Origin: an uncultured Planctomycetales bacterium
Lineage (GTDB): Bacteria > Planctomycetota > Planctomycetia > Pirellulales > Thermoguttaceae
Reading direction: 5' to 3'
Length of the DNA: 64,000 nt
Assembly (NCBI GenBank): GCA_937889015.1
Contig: CALARR010000339.1
Span: 1 to 64,000, forward strand
The stretch's first letter is position 1. Each line of letters begins with the position of its first letter. Below, piece after piece: positions 1 through 8,568 of the stretch. The notes beneath the pieces are model-generated. The model had not been told where the DNA came from and ran no database searches. It was given only the letters and a program-made list of their open reading frames with translations. Both the position numbers and the translations under genes were made by a program.

Positions 1-7
1 TCCACTC

Positions 8-41
8 GTGACTGGAGTTCAGCCGTGTGCTCTCCCGATCT
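8..41. other. Residual Illumina sequencing adapter
   Basis: The 34 bases match the standard TruSeq read-2 adapter along their full length with two mismatches, at positions 23 (C for A) and 34 (C for T). The stretch begins GTGACTGGAGTTCAG and ends CCGATCT. It is not biological sequence. It marks an untrimmed read end, so the contig really begins near base 42 and the upstream neighbour is unknown. Confidence 0.95.
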
Positions 42-979
42 CTGCTCGCCGTCGCCCGGATGGCAGTGCCGGCCCTCGACTGCCCCACCCTGCCCGAACC
101 GGCCTGGGACCCAGGCCTGGAAACGGAGGGGCTTGTGACGCCTGCGGCGAACGCCTTGCTGCCGTCACGATACACGTGCAGTGTGCCATCCCGCGGATCG
201 ACAACGATTCTCTCGCCACTGTTGTTCAACACGAGATCCTGCCCGCCCTCTTGTACGACAATTCGGGTGCCGTCGTACAGTATCACACGATCCCCGCTGC
301 GTTCGATTGTGCGCACGTTGTCGCCGTCGTGGACGAAAACCCTGGCTGGTCGCGGATCGTGCACGATCACGTCGGGACCCGTACGCACATGAAACTCATT
401 GCCACCGCCGTGGACAATCACGCGGTTGGGCTCGCTTACCACGATTGGCTCGGGCTGTTTGACCACCACCGGGTCGCGCTGGTCGATGGTGATCGGCTCG
501 GACCTAGGGACCTCGAACGGCGGCAACACCGTGCGTTGGACTGGAGCCGGGTGGGAGAGCATTGGCTTTTCCGGTTGGGCCGGAGCCGGTTGCACGTTCG
601 GCGATGGGAGCGAAAGCGGCTCGCGATGCCCCAGCCCCTCCAAGTACAAGCCGGCCAGGCTGTTCCACCTACCATCGAACACCAGTGTCGATTTCTCCTC
701 GTTCCAACCCCACAACTCACCGATCGGTTCGCCCTGGCGATCGACGACGCGGAAGACGTGCTTCCTGCGTTGTTCGGATGGAACGCGGAAATCGATTCTG
801 AGGTGCAGGTAACGCTGGGGGCCTTGGGCGGCACTGGCTGCAGACGGGCCGGGCCGGGCCTCGGCCAAGCGGTCGATCTGCCGCAAATGCCAAGGGGCCT
901 GATCCTGAGCAAGCGAGCGTCCGCCCACACAGCAAGACAGAATCAGTCCGATCCACGCCGACAGGAGAATGCCTCTCAT
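42..979 (-). CDS. Secreted protein of unknown function, C-terminus lost at contig end
   Basis: The frame opens with ATG at 979 and stays open to the contig edge, about 312 codons before the adapter. Residues 1-24 form a signal peptide (MRGILLSAWIGLILSCCVGG, then RSLA-QD as the cleavage site). A conserved-looking globular part follows, containing the motif LHLRIDFRVPSEQRRKHVF. After it comes a proline-rich linker with repeated P-x-E-P segments, then a part rich in short beta-strand patterns such as RVIVHGGGNEFHVRTGPDVI. I do not recognise the family. Being secreted is well supported; the role is unknown. Bases 1-41 should not be used to extend it. Confidence 0.7.
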
Positions 980-1336
980 CGTCGCGCTCCTCGATTTCGG
1001 GCGGTCGCGCAAAGGAACCCAACACAATGCCCAGCCAACACCTGCGGACACACTCCTTTATACCAGCAGTGGCCTTGGTGGCAACAAACTGAGCATGTGC
1101 CCCTCTTAGAAAGTCTCTCGGCGATCCACCCACCGGGCGGGGGTCTGTGAGCTATATTTCAAGTGTAGCTGTTGATTGCCCTTCAATCGTTCTTCGCCCT
1201 CTCGTCTCCCATTCGCCAGACGGACCCGGGGGGCAGTTGTATTATCCCGCGAGCTGTCGAATATGACCTGTTGATTCCGCACGCGCTTCGATGCGTCCGA
1301 CCCGGACCGCCGGGCTCGCGTGACCAACCTTCGGTT

Positions 1337-1366
1337 TTGGTTCTTGGCCAAACCTCATTCTACTAT
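1337..1366 (+). promoter_or_regulatory. Possible sigma-70 type promoter
   Basis: TTGGTT at 1337-1342 and TACTAT at 1361-1366 are separated by 18 bases. They would start a transcript near 1373, about 33 bases before the ATG at 1406. This agrees with choosing that start. The -35 match is weak. Elsewhere in the 980-1405 divergent region I see nothing distinct. Confidence 0.35.
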
Positions 1367-1405
1367 ACCAATCCAGGATCCCGGACCACGAAATGCCTGA
1401 CTTGC

Positions 1406-1933
1406 ATGTCGTTCTTCACTGCTATGTTGGTTCTTCTCGCAACGGATCGGGCTGTGGGACAAAGCACAACCTGCCGAAACGGCATGTGTTCAGTCGCTCC
1501 CGCAATGCCTGTGGAGGTGAAGGTCTTCGGCGTACAGAACATGGGGCCAGTGGAAAAGAAGATCGTTCAAATGGAGAAAGATGCGCTGGAGAAATGGTAC
1601 GCTGGCGATCCATCCGCCTATGTGGCGCTGATGGGCAGCGATATCGGGTATTTCGAGCCAATTCTCGACAAGAGGCTCGACGGGAGAGAGCCGCTCAGAA
1701 AGATGTACGAGGCCCTCCGCGGCAAGGTCCATGCCGAGAAGTTCGACATGCTCAATACGCGCGTCCAAGCAACCGAGAACATGGCCGTTCTCTCCTACAA
1801 CCTGATTGCGATCGAAAGTGGAATCCCATACCGCTGGAACTGCACAGAAGTGTTCTCGCTGAACAAAGACGGGCAATGGAGGTTGGTCCATTCACATTGG
1901 TCTCAAACCAAGCCTCCGCAACATTGTCGTTAG
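1406..1933 (+). CDS. Secreted SnoaL/DUF4440-like (NTF2 fold) protein
   Basis: The 175-residue product has a signal peptide in residues 1-19 (MSFFTAMLVLLATDRAVGQ). An NTF2-like domain of about 120 residues follows: an N-terminal helix pair with EKWYAGDPSAYVALMGSDIG, the loop FEPILDKRLDGREPLRKMYE, and a C-terminal beta sheet ending QWRLVHSHWSQTKP. This pattern is typical of SnoaL/DUF4440 proteins, small binding or ketosteroid-isomerase-like domains whose substrate cannot be read from sequence. The reading frame is open upstream to an ATG at 1172, but the signal peptide and the promoter position favour 1406. No clear ribosome binding site is visible. Confidence 0.7.
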   Translation: MSFFTAMLVLLATDRAVGQSTTCRNGMCSVAPAMPVEVKVFGVQNMGPVEKKIVQMEKDALEKWYAGDPSAYVALMGSDIGYFEPILDKRLDGREPLRKMYEALRGKVHAEKFDMLNTRVQATENMAVLSYNLIAIESGIPYRWNCTEVFSLNKDGQWRLVHSHWSQTKPPQHCR

Positions 1934-2079
1934 TGGACCTCACCAGCCGTTCCGCTTGACGGCCTCCTCCGGGCCGGGGATACTGCGTAGAGTGGCGATT
2001 GCCATTTCTCGCACTGCAGGGCTGCCGGCTGGCCGACCTTCCCTTGTGGCCGAGCCGCGTTCGCCGAGGGAATCCCAGC

Positions 2080-3081
2080 ATGAGCACCATCCTGGACTCG
2101 AAGGAACTGCTGAGCTTTCAGGAGGACTGCCGCGCACTCCGGTCAGAGATGGAGAAACGGCTTGTCGGCCAAGGTGATGCGGCCGAAGGCCTCCTGCTGG
2201 CCTTGTTCGTCGGCGGACACGTGTTGCTAGAAGGGCCGCCAGGCGTCGGTAAGAGTCTGCTGGGCACGACCTTGGCCGAGATCACAGGCCTGAATTCTCT
2301 GCGGATCCAGTTCACGCCCGATCTGACACCGGCGGATATCCTGGGAACCTACGTGGTTGTGGAGTCGCCCCAGGGCCGTCGCACCTTTCAGTTTCACCAG
2401 GGGCCCTTGTTTACCAACATTGTCCTGGCCGAGCACCTCAACCGCGGTACGCCGCGAACGCAGTCGGGGCTTCTGGAGGCCCTGGAAAGCCCGCAGGTCA
2501 GCGTGTTCAACGAGAAGTTCGACTTGCCACAGCCCTTCATGGTCATTGCTGCGCAGAATCCTGAAGAGAGCGAAGGGGTCTATCCGTTGCCGGAGCCCGA
2601 GTTGGACCGCTTTCTTTTCAAACTTCTGCTGCCGCCGCTAAGCGTAGCGGCCGTGGAATCGATCCTGCAGCGGACGACCGATTCACAGCCACCGTTGTTG
2701 CGAGCGGTGGTGGACGGTGCGCGCCTGCTGCACATGCGACGAGTTGTGCCGCGGGTGGAGATGCCAGCCGAGTTGCGGCATTGGGTGGCGGGACTGATCG
2801 CAGCCACACATCCGCAGAACCCCCAGGCACCGGAGACTGTACGGCGTCTGATACGGCAAGGCGCCAGCCCTCGCGCGGCTCAAGCCGTTGTGTTGGGTGC
2901 CAAGGCTCGGGCCGCCGCGGATGGGCGCGGCCGACTCTCCAGTGGGGACTTATTGGCCGTGCTGCGCCCTGCTTTGCGTCATCGACTGACTTTGAGTTTT
3001 GAGGCCCAGAGCGAAGGGCTCTCCTGTGACGCGATCCTTGATGAGGTGCTTCGCCTGTGGCCCGTTCCGAGAGGGCTCTAG
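2080..3081 (+). CDS. moxR: MoxR-family AAA+ ATPase with atypical Walker B
   Basis: This is a MoxR AAA+ chaperone-like ATPase of 333 residues, the usual length. Walker A is GPPGVGKS at residues 52-59, and the sensor region reads AAQNPEESEGVYPLPEPELD, close to the family consensus. The Walker B segment reads VLAEHLNR where the family normally has LLADEINR, so the Mg-binding Asp is Glu and the catalytic Glu is His. The start at 2080 has GAGGGA eight bases upstream; an in-frame ATG at 1999 is less likely. It heads the operon with the DUF58, BatA-like and VWA genes. Such ATPases are thought to act with the VWA partners in assembly or activation of metal or envelope complexes. Confidence 0.9.
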   Translation: MSTILDSKELLSFQEDCRALRSEMEKRLVGQGDAAEGLLLALFVGGHVLLEGPPGVGKSLLGTTLAEITGLNSLRIQFTPDLTPADILGTYVVVESPQGRRTFQFHQGPLFTNIVLAEHLNRGTPRTQSGLLEALESPQVSVFNEKFDLPQPFMVIAAQNPEESEGVYPLPEPELDRFLFKLLLPPLSVAAVESILQRTTDSQPPLLRAVVDGARLLHMRRVVPRVEMPAELRHWVAGLIAATHPQNPQAPETVRRLIRQGASPRAAQAVVLGAKARAAADGRGRLSSGDLLAVLRPALRHRLTLSFEAQSEGLSCDAILDEVLRLWPVPRGL

Positions 3082-3202
3082 TCCGTCTCAGAGAGGTGTT
3101 CTCGTGAGATTGACCGGCTTCTCGGGGCACCGCGACGACAGGGTTCCGAGGTCCCCACTCTGACTGTCAGTAGGTTTTCGCCCCAGAACCATCACGCCCA
3201 GC

Positions 3203-4147
3203 ATGAACGCCCAGCAACGTTCAAATCAGCGAACTGATTGGGGACCGGATCCAATCGAATGGCGACGCGGCCTGGCCTTGGCCAAACGACTGGGCGGCTG
3301 GCGACTGTTGGCCGTCCCGACTGGCGGACTGCGTCAGGGGCCAGACCAGCAGGATCTGCGCGATTACGCGCCAGGCGACGACTACCGTCAAGTGGATTGG
3401 TGGCTGGCGGCGCGCCGCGATGAGCTGCTCACACGCTGTGCCTGCCGGCCCTGTGATGTGCCTGTCTACCTGCTGCTGGATTGCTCGGCAAGTATGGGCG
3501 TTGGATCGCCCAGCAAATGGAATCTGCTCTGCCACATCGCAGGGCAACTGGCCTGGGCTGCCATCGACGAACAAAGGTTGGTGCGTATCACGGCTTTTGG
3601 ACGCCGCAAGCTCAGCAACTTGCCCTCGATACCGGCTCGAATATCGATCGATAGTCTAGTGCGGTTCTTGGGCGAGGTGCGTCCGGAGGTGACTTCCGAT
3701 CCCAAGCCTGTCGGAGACTCGGCCACGATCCTGGAGCGGTTCGCCGTGCGGAATCAACACCGGGGGGTCGCTATCCTGCTGAGTGATTTGTTCGACGTCG
3801 AGGTCCGCGCAGGCCTAGCGGCGCTGCGACGCCAGGGCTACTGGCCAGTGGTCATACAGATCTTCGCCCAACAAGAGGCTGATCCGGCTTGTCTGGGCGA
3901 TGTGGAACTACTTGACGTCGAGCAGGGGGATCGCTGCGCGGCCGTGCTCAGCGAGGCGACGCTTGTCCACTATCGTCGCGGATTCGCCCGCTTTCTTCAG
4001 CACTGGCGACGGTACTGCCTTCGATGGAACATGCCCTGCCTGCAATTTAGCACGGCGTCTTCGTGTCTGGAGATTCTGCGAGGTCTATTGCTGCGACAAG
4101 ATGTGGGGGGCATTGACGGACCACTCGATAGAGAACGCCGGATATGA
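3203..4147 (+). CDS. DUF58 domain protein (VWA-like)
   Basis: The 314-residue product carries the DUF58 signature DLRDYAPGDDYRQVDWWLAA around residues 50-70, followed by a von Willebrand A-like core. The MIDAS start is LLDCSASM (D-x-S-x-S) near residue 91. DUF58 proteins accompany MoxR ATPases in most bacteria and are thought to be their VWA adaptors. There is no signal peptide. The stop overlaps the next start by four bases (ATGA at 4144-4147), so translation is probably coupled. No Shine-Dalgarno sequence is obvious at 3203. Confidence 0.9.
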   Translation: MNAQQRSNQRTDWGPDPIEWRRGLALAKRLGGWRLLAVPTGGLRQGPDQQDLRDYAPGDDYRQVDWWLAARRDELLTRCACRPCDVPVYLLLDCSASMGVGSPSKWNLLCHIAGQLAWAAIDEQRLVRITAFGRRKLSNLPSIPARISIDSLVRFLGEVRPEVTSDPKPVGDSATILERFAVRNQHRGVAILLSDLFDVEVRAGLAALRRQGYWPVVIQIFAQQEADPACLGDVELLDVEQGDRCAAVLSEATLVHYRRGFARFLQHWRRYCLRWNMPCLQFSTASSCLEILRGLLLRQDVGGIDGPLDRERRI

Positions 4148-4518
4148 ACCTCTACCTTGGGCATCCCGACGCATTGTGGCTTCTTCTGGCCGCGATTCCG
4201 ATCGTTGGATTGCACTTGGTGCCGCGGGCAAAGACTTCGTTGCCCACGGCGGTCGGATTCCTCTGGCAGCAGGCCCTGGCCCAGGAGGCATTCCGTCAGA
4301 AATGGTTGCGCTGGAGAGGGCTCGTCTCTCTGGCTGTGGAATTACTGATCCTAACGCTGATGACAGCGGCGTTGGCTGATCCGTGTACAGGTCCCCAGGC
4401 CGCGGAGACTTTTGGCAGGCGAGACGCAGTTGGCGTTTGGTGGCCGATCTTGGCCGGCAGTGCGTGTGTGTTGTTGGTGCTGCAGTGGCCCCTGCACTTG
4501 CGGCGTTGGCTTTCTTGA
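4144..4518 (+). CDS. Short BatA-type membrane protein (aerotolerance N-domain only)
   Basis: This is a 124-residue membrane protein. The first ~80 residues resemble the N-terminal domain of BatA/aerotolerance proteins: a first membrane segment (LWLLLAAIPIVGLHLV), then the conserved PTAVGFLWQQA loop, the KWLRWRGLVSLAVELLIL segment and ALADP. A third hydrophobic stretch (WWPILAGSACVLLVLQW) ends the protein. Full BatA-like proteins carry a long periplasmic part with a VWA or similar domain; here it is absent and the next gene supplies two VWA domains. It may be a naturally split partner of that gene. Confidence 0.75.
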   Translation: MNLYLGHPDALWLLLAAIPIVGLHLVPRAKTSLPTAVGFLWQQALAQEAFRQKWLRWRGLVSLAVELLILTLMTAALADPCTGPQAAETFGRRDAVGVWWPILAGSACVLLVLQWPLHLRRWLS

Positions 4519-4633
4519 AGGAGCGTTCTAGTTGTGAGCGAAGGGCTGTCGCAATCGTCTTGCCTGGATCGCGCGCGACCGGTCTTCCCCCATTCGGTCT
4601 CACGGCGTTGGTCGGCTGAGCCGTAGTAGACGC

Positions 4634-6952
4634 ATGTGGCACACGTTGGTACAAATCGAGTTCACGCGGCCCTGGTGGCTGTTGATGCTGGCCCTGTTGC
4701 CGTTCTTGGTGTGGGCTAGTCTTCGGTCGCTGTTGCCCAGACTGGGTGTGTGGTGTGCGGTGGCAACTGGTGTGCGGATGCTCCTCGTCGCCATGTTGGT
4801 TGTTGCCTTAGCCAAACCGCGACTGGACGTGCCCTCGACCGAGAAGTTCGTGGTGTTTGTCGTTGATCGCAGTCCCAGTATTGATCAGGCCTCGAATGAG
4901 CTGGCGTGGTCTTTCGTCAAGGCCGCCCTCCACAACGTGGATCCCAATCGTGCCCTGATCTTGCCCTTTTCCGATATCCCTTGGCAACCTATCGCGGGGC
5001 AGAACACGACCGACGAGCACTGGCAAACAATCGGCCTGCACCAACCCGGGCAATCACTCAAGACCAACTTGGAGCATGCTCTGCGTTCGACCTGGGGCTT
5101 CTTCCCCGGGAGATATGTGCCACAGGTGCTGCTGCTGAGCGATGGACGCCAGACTCACGGCGACGCGCTGGAGGCAGGACGGCAGTCGTCGGTGCCGATC
5201 GACGTAGTCCCCCTAGTTGGCTGTGAGAGGTCGGAGGTCTGTCTCCGCAGGATCGCCTTCCCCGGCGATGTCCGCCAGGGCGAACCGCTGAATATGGATC
5301 TGTGGCTGTGGGCCAGCCGTCCCGTCCACGGTACGGTTCACATTGCCATGCAACCGGGAATTGAGTCGTCGCACGCCGTGACTGTTGCAGCTGGCGAAAA
5401 CCACATTCGAGTGCGCGTGTCGTGTGAACGATCGGGCGTGGTACGCGTGATCGCCAACTTGACGGGATTCGATGATCAACTGAAAGGTAACAACTGCCTG
5501 CAGGGAGAGGTCTTTGTCCGCTCCCGGCCGCGGGCCATGCTCCTGCAACGGTACACTGGAGACGAGAAGCGGCTTGTGGGAGATGAGGTGGTGACACGCG
5601 CCCTGCGGTCTGTGGGGATCGACGTGGAGCAGCAGACGCTGGAAGCTATGGATAGCGTGCGATCCTGGGAGGGGTGGGATCTGCTGGTGCTATCCAACGT
5701 GCCCGCCACAGCCTTGAAGCCCGAAGATGTGACGCGACTGGCCGCCTACGTACGTGGTGGCGGAGGGCTTTTGGTCTTGGGAGGTCCCAACGCCTTTACT
5801 CCAGGTGGTTACGCCGGCAGCGACCTGGAGAAGCTCTTGCCGTTATTGGCCATTGCCAAGGCCAAAACACAAGCCGTGCTGGCTTTGGTTCTGGTGGTCG
5901 ATTGCTCCGAATCGATGCAAGGCGAACGGATGGAACTGGCTAGGCAAGCTGCGCGGCGAGCCGTAGACCAGTTGCAGGCCCAAGACTTGGTGGGCGTCTT
6001 GGCCTACGAGGACCGACCGCAGTGGATCGTGCCGCTCGCGGCGTGTACCGACAAGCGTGCGGTGGCCGGCCGGATCGGGGGGCTTGAAGCGTCCGGACGC
6101 ACGAACCTCGCGCCAGCCCTGGCTCGGACGTACTTGGCTCTCCGCGCAGCATTCGCCGATCGTAAACACGCCATTCTGCTCACCGATGGCATTTCGTATG
6201 TCGACGATTTCGGGGCCATCGTCCGGCAGATGGCTCAGTCCGAGATTAGCCTTTCTTGTGTGGCTCTGGGTGAGGAAGCGGCGGGGCCCATGCTCCGCGA
6301 ATTGGCGCGCGTCGGTCGAGGGCGCTATTACGAATGCCGCGATGCGGCTTCAGTACCGCGGATTTTCGCGGTGGAGGCCCTGGCTGCGGGACAACGCGGC
6401 ATCCACGAAGGCGCTGTGCGAGCCTTGGCCGTGCAAGGGCAGACGCCCGCCCCATTGGACCTGCCCGAACTGCCCGTCTTGCTCGGCTGCAACGAGTCGC
6501 GACTGGCCCAAGGGGCTGTTGCCTGGCTTCAATCGGACGAAGGCGACCCGCTGCTGGCTATTGCGACCGTTGGGCAAGGTCGTGTGGCTGCTTTTGCCGC
6601 GGACTTGCAGGGTGGGTGGAGTGCCCCGTGGTTGGAATGGTCGGGCTTCAACAGTTTCTGGAGCGAAACGGCCCAGCGGCTATTGCGACAGCGGCCGGTG
6701 GTCTCGCTGCCGACCGAATATGTGGCCGACTATCCGCCTGAACTACAATCGGGCCCGGCAGACCTCGACTTGCTGCGAGGCATAGCCGAGGCTAGCGGCG
6801 GTCGTTACGCCCCGCGCCCCGAGGAGGTCTTCGCCCCGTCGGAGCGGACCGTGGCACGCCCTTGGTTCTTGTGGCCCTATCTACTGGTGGCGAGCATCGT
6901 ATTGCTGGTCGTGGACAAGGCGATCCGGACCTTAGCGCCTCGACCAGGTTGA
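4634..6952 (+). CDS. Membrane-anchored double-VWA protein with glutamine amidotransferase-like domain
   Basis: The 772-residue product has two N-terminal membrane segments (about residues 13-32 and 45-62). A first VWA domain follows with MIDAS motif VVDRSPS near residue 75. Next come a beta-rich region (200-290) and a class I glutamine-amidotransferase-like fold around 300-385 (GGGGLLVLGGPNAFTPGGYA, no catalytic Cys evident). A second VWA domain (about 410-580) has MIDAS motif VVDCSES, and a C-terminal membrane segment (WFLWPYLLVASIVLLVV) ends the protein. Both MIDAS sites keep D-x-S-x-S. It is the terminal gene of the MoxR operon, separated from the BatA-like gene by 115 bases in which I see nothing. 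Confidence 0.88.
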   Translation: MWHTLVQIEFTRPWWLLMLALLPFLVWASLRSLLPRLGVWCAVATGVRMLLVAMLVVALAKPRLDVPSTEKFVVFVVDRSPSIDQASNELAWSFVKAALHNVDPNRALILPFSDIPWQPIAGQNTTDEHWQTIGLHQPGQSLKTNLEHALRSTWGFFPGRYVPQVLLLSDGRQTHGDALEAGRQSSVPIDVVPLVGCERSEVCLRRIAFPGDVRQGEPLNMDLWLWASRPVHGTVHIAMQPGIESSHAVTVAAGENHIRVRVSCERSGVVRVIANLTGFDDQLKGNNCLQGEVFVRSRPRAMLLQRYTGDEKRLVGDEVVTRALRSVGIDVEQQTLEAMDSVRSWEGWDLLVLSNVPATALKPEDVTRLAAYVRGGGGLLVLGGPNAFTPGGYAGSDLEKLLPLLAIAKAKTQAVLALVLVVDCSESMQGERMELARQAARRAVDQLQAQDLVGVLAYEDRPQWIVPLAACTDKRAVAGRIGGLEASGRTNLAPALARTYLALRAAFADRKHAILLTDGISYVDDFGAIVRQMAQSEISLSCVALGEEAAGPMLRELARVGRGRYYECRDAASVPRIFAVEALAAGQRGIHEGAVRALAVQGQTPAPLDLPELPVLLGCNESRLAQGAVAWLQSDEGDPLLAIATVGQGRVAAFAADLQGGWSAPWLEWSGFNSFWSETAQRLLRQRPVVSLPTEYVADYPPELQSGPADLDLLRGIAEASGGRYAPRPEEVFAPSERTVARPWFLWPYLLVASIVLLVVDKAIRTLAPRPG

Positions 6953-7010
6953 TCCTGGAAGAGGGGCCGAGGCCAACGCAGGGCCCTCTGGTATGGCGGT
7001 GGCCGCGTGG

Positions 7011-7086
7011 TGGAGAACCTATTCCCGGAGCCATATCGGCCAGGTTGGCAGGCCGACGTGCCGACAGGTTCTGGGACCGGCTCCAC
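7011..7086 (-). repeat. Dispersed palindromic element, copy 1
   Basis: Read on the minus strand this copy begins GGAGCCGGTCCCAGAACCTG. It ends in a degenerate right arm and the outer motif AGGTTCTCC. It sits between the convergent VWA and PP2C genes. It shares its left arm exactly with copy 5. Confidence 0.75.
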
Positions 7087-7112
7087 GACCGAACGTTAGC
7101 GGTTCACTCCGA

Positions 7113-8300
7113 TCAAGGGCTGTCGGGTTCCTTCGGACGAGGTTCGCCTGGCGGCGTTTCGCCTTGAGATTTGGCCAGCTTCTGCTGGCACTTGCGAGCC
7201 GCCTCCCTGAACGTCTTCCAGCCCTCGCCCATCTGTCGGCTGAGATGGTCCGCCAGATGCTCCGAGAAATCGCCCAACCGTTTCACCAGTTCTAGGCCTG
7301 TGGCGGCCAGTTCACGCCCCGATTGCTCCAGCCTTTGCGCACTGGCCGACGGCGTCTGGACGGCAGTGTCTTGCGGCTTGGCTGGCGGCTCAGCAACCTG
7401 AGCCACGGGTTCCGTTGGAGACTCAACGCTTCGCGTCGACTCGGTGGAAGCCACGCACGACGGCAAACGCGTGGGTCGCTGAGTCGGCCGGGGCTGCTGT
7501 ACGCGGAGCAAGAGCACTGTGCAATCATCGCAACGAATTTCGCGCTGGGCCTGCAATTGCAGGGTTGACTGCTGCCATGCCTGCGGCGTACAGTCCCAGC
7601 ATTCTTGCCAATCGAAATCACGGCCCGACTCGTGGTTGGCCAGCCACCACTGCGCTACTGCATCGGTACACAGAACCAGAAGGTCACCGACGGAGCACGT
7701 GGCGTCCAGACGCAGGAGTGCCAGGTTCGCGTCGTGGCCCAGATCCAGGCTGCCGATGACCATCGGATCGGTCTCAAACTCTTTAGCCGAAACCAAGGGA
7801 AAGCTCCGCAGTAGTTCGCCCGCACGAAAATGGAACAGGCAGCTATCTCCGACGGCGAAACCGGTCAGATGATACGCACCCGAAGTGGCAGAGGACGGTT
7901 GGAGCGGCTCGGGTACCAGGGGCGCGAGTTGCAGCCACAGCAATGTAGAGAAGGCGCCTTGGCGGAGCTTGGCGCGTTGCGACCAACTCAAGTTCTCTCG
8001 AAGGATGGTGGCCGACCAGACCGCTCGCTGTTGGGCAACCCAGGACGTGAGGGCCGCCGACTGGCTGGGATCGGGCGCGTGCTGCACAACGGCTTCGGTC
8101 AGAATTCGAGCCCAAGGGCCCGAGAAGATCGCCGAACTCACTCCGTCAGCAATCGCCGCAACACCCCGTTCCGCGTCCATGTGCCACGAGTCCTGGTAGT
8201 CCTCGGGACATAGGGGATCTTTGGCTAGCTGGAAAACGCGTGCCTCGAATCGCATGCGCCAACGCTGGGCCGTGAGGGATGGGTAGTTCCTGATCGACAC
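7113..8300 (-). CDS. PP2C-like serine/threonine phosphatase with C-terminal helical extension
   Basis: The 395-residue product is PP2C-like in its first ~260 residues: HMDAERGVAAIADGVSS carries the first metal-binding Asp-Gly, GAFSTLLWLQL is the second strand, GDSCLFHFRAGELL the GDS motif, and VLCTDAVAQWW the distal Asp. A proline- and serine-rich linker (about 275-320) leads to a charged helix ending QQKLAKSQ. The start is GTG at 8300; ATG at 8255 would remove 15 residues. In related genomes such phosphatases sit beside a VWA protein, and here a broken VWA gene lies directly upstream, its truncation point almost touching this start. The original N-terminus may therefore have been altered. 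Confidence 0.75.
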   Translation of the reverse strand: MSIRNYPSLTAQRWRMRFEARVFQLAKDPLCPEDYQDSWHMDAERGVAAIADGVSSAIFSGPWARILTEAVVQHAPDPSQSAALTSWVAQQRAVWSATILRENLSWSQRAKLRQGAFSTLLWLQLAPLVPEPLQPSSATSGAYHLTGFAVGDSCLFHFRAGELLRSFPLVSAKEFETDPMVIGSLDLGHDANLALLRLDATCSVGDLLVLCTDAVAQWWLANHESGRDFDWQECWDCTPQAWQQSTLQLQAQREIRCDDCTVLLLRVQQPRPTQRPTRLPSCVASTESTRSVESPTEPVAQVAEPPAKPQDTAVQTPSASAQRLEQSGRELAATGLELVKRLGDFSEHLADHLSRQMGEGWKTFREAARKCQQKLAKSQGETPPGEPRPKEPDSP

Positions 8301-8311
8301 CGCATTCTACA

Positions 8312-8540
8312 GCCCAAAACGCCCACGTCGAGCCAGTCCTTAATGCCCGGATCGCCTGTGACCCGGATGGCCATGCTCTGCAGCCAGCCATTGATCGCCG
8401 TGACCAAATTCCTCGCACTTGCGTTTGGAGGAACGGCCCAGAGGCTTGTTCATGGAAAAGGACTGGTCCAGAAGAAACAGGAAGCAGCCCTTGTTTTGGC
8501 GGCTAATCTCCTGACTGTGAGCTCCGGGCGACATAGTCAT
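8312..8540 (-). pseudogene. Remnant of a VWA-domain gene (frameshifted and truncated)
   Basis: From ATG at 8540 the frame reads MTMSPGAHSQEISRQNKGCF and continues through FLFLLDQSFSMNKPLG, a VWA beta strand with its MIDAS motif D-x-S-x-S. Near 8408-8415 the homology moves to another frame and continues as VTAINGWLQSMAIRVTGDPG and KDWLDVGVLGC, the next VWA helix and strand. It stops abruptly at about 8312, just before the phosphatase start. At least one frameshift and a large 3' deletion are needed to explain this. Confidence 0.75.
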
Positions 8541-8568
8541 CTCGTGGAGGTCATATCCCTAGGCATGC

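Noticed and set aside
8..1150. Long plus-strand open frame of about 380 codons at the contig start
   Set aside because: Its start lies in the adapter and it runs antisense to a signal-peptide-bearing gene with normal codon use. It has no recognisable domain.
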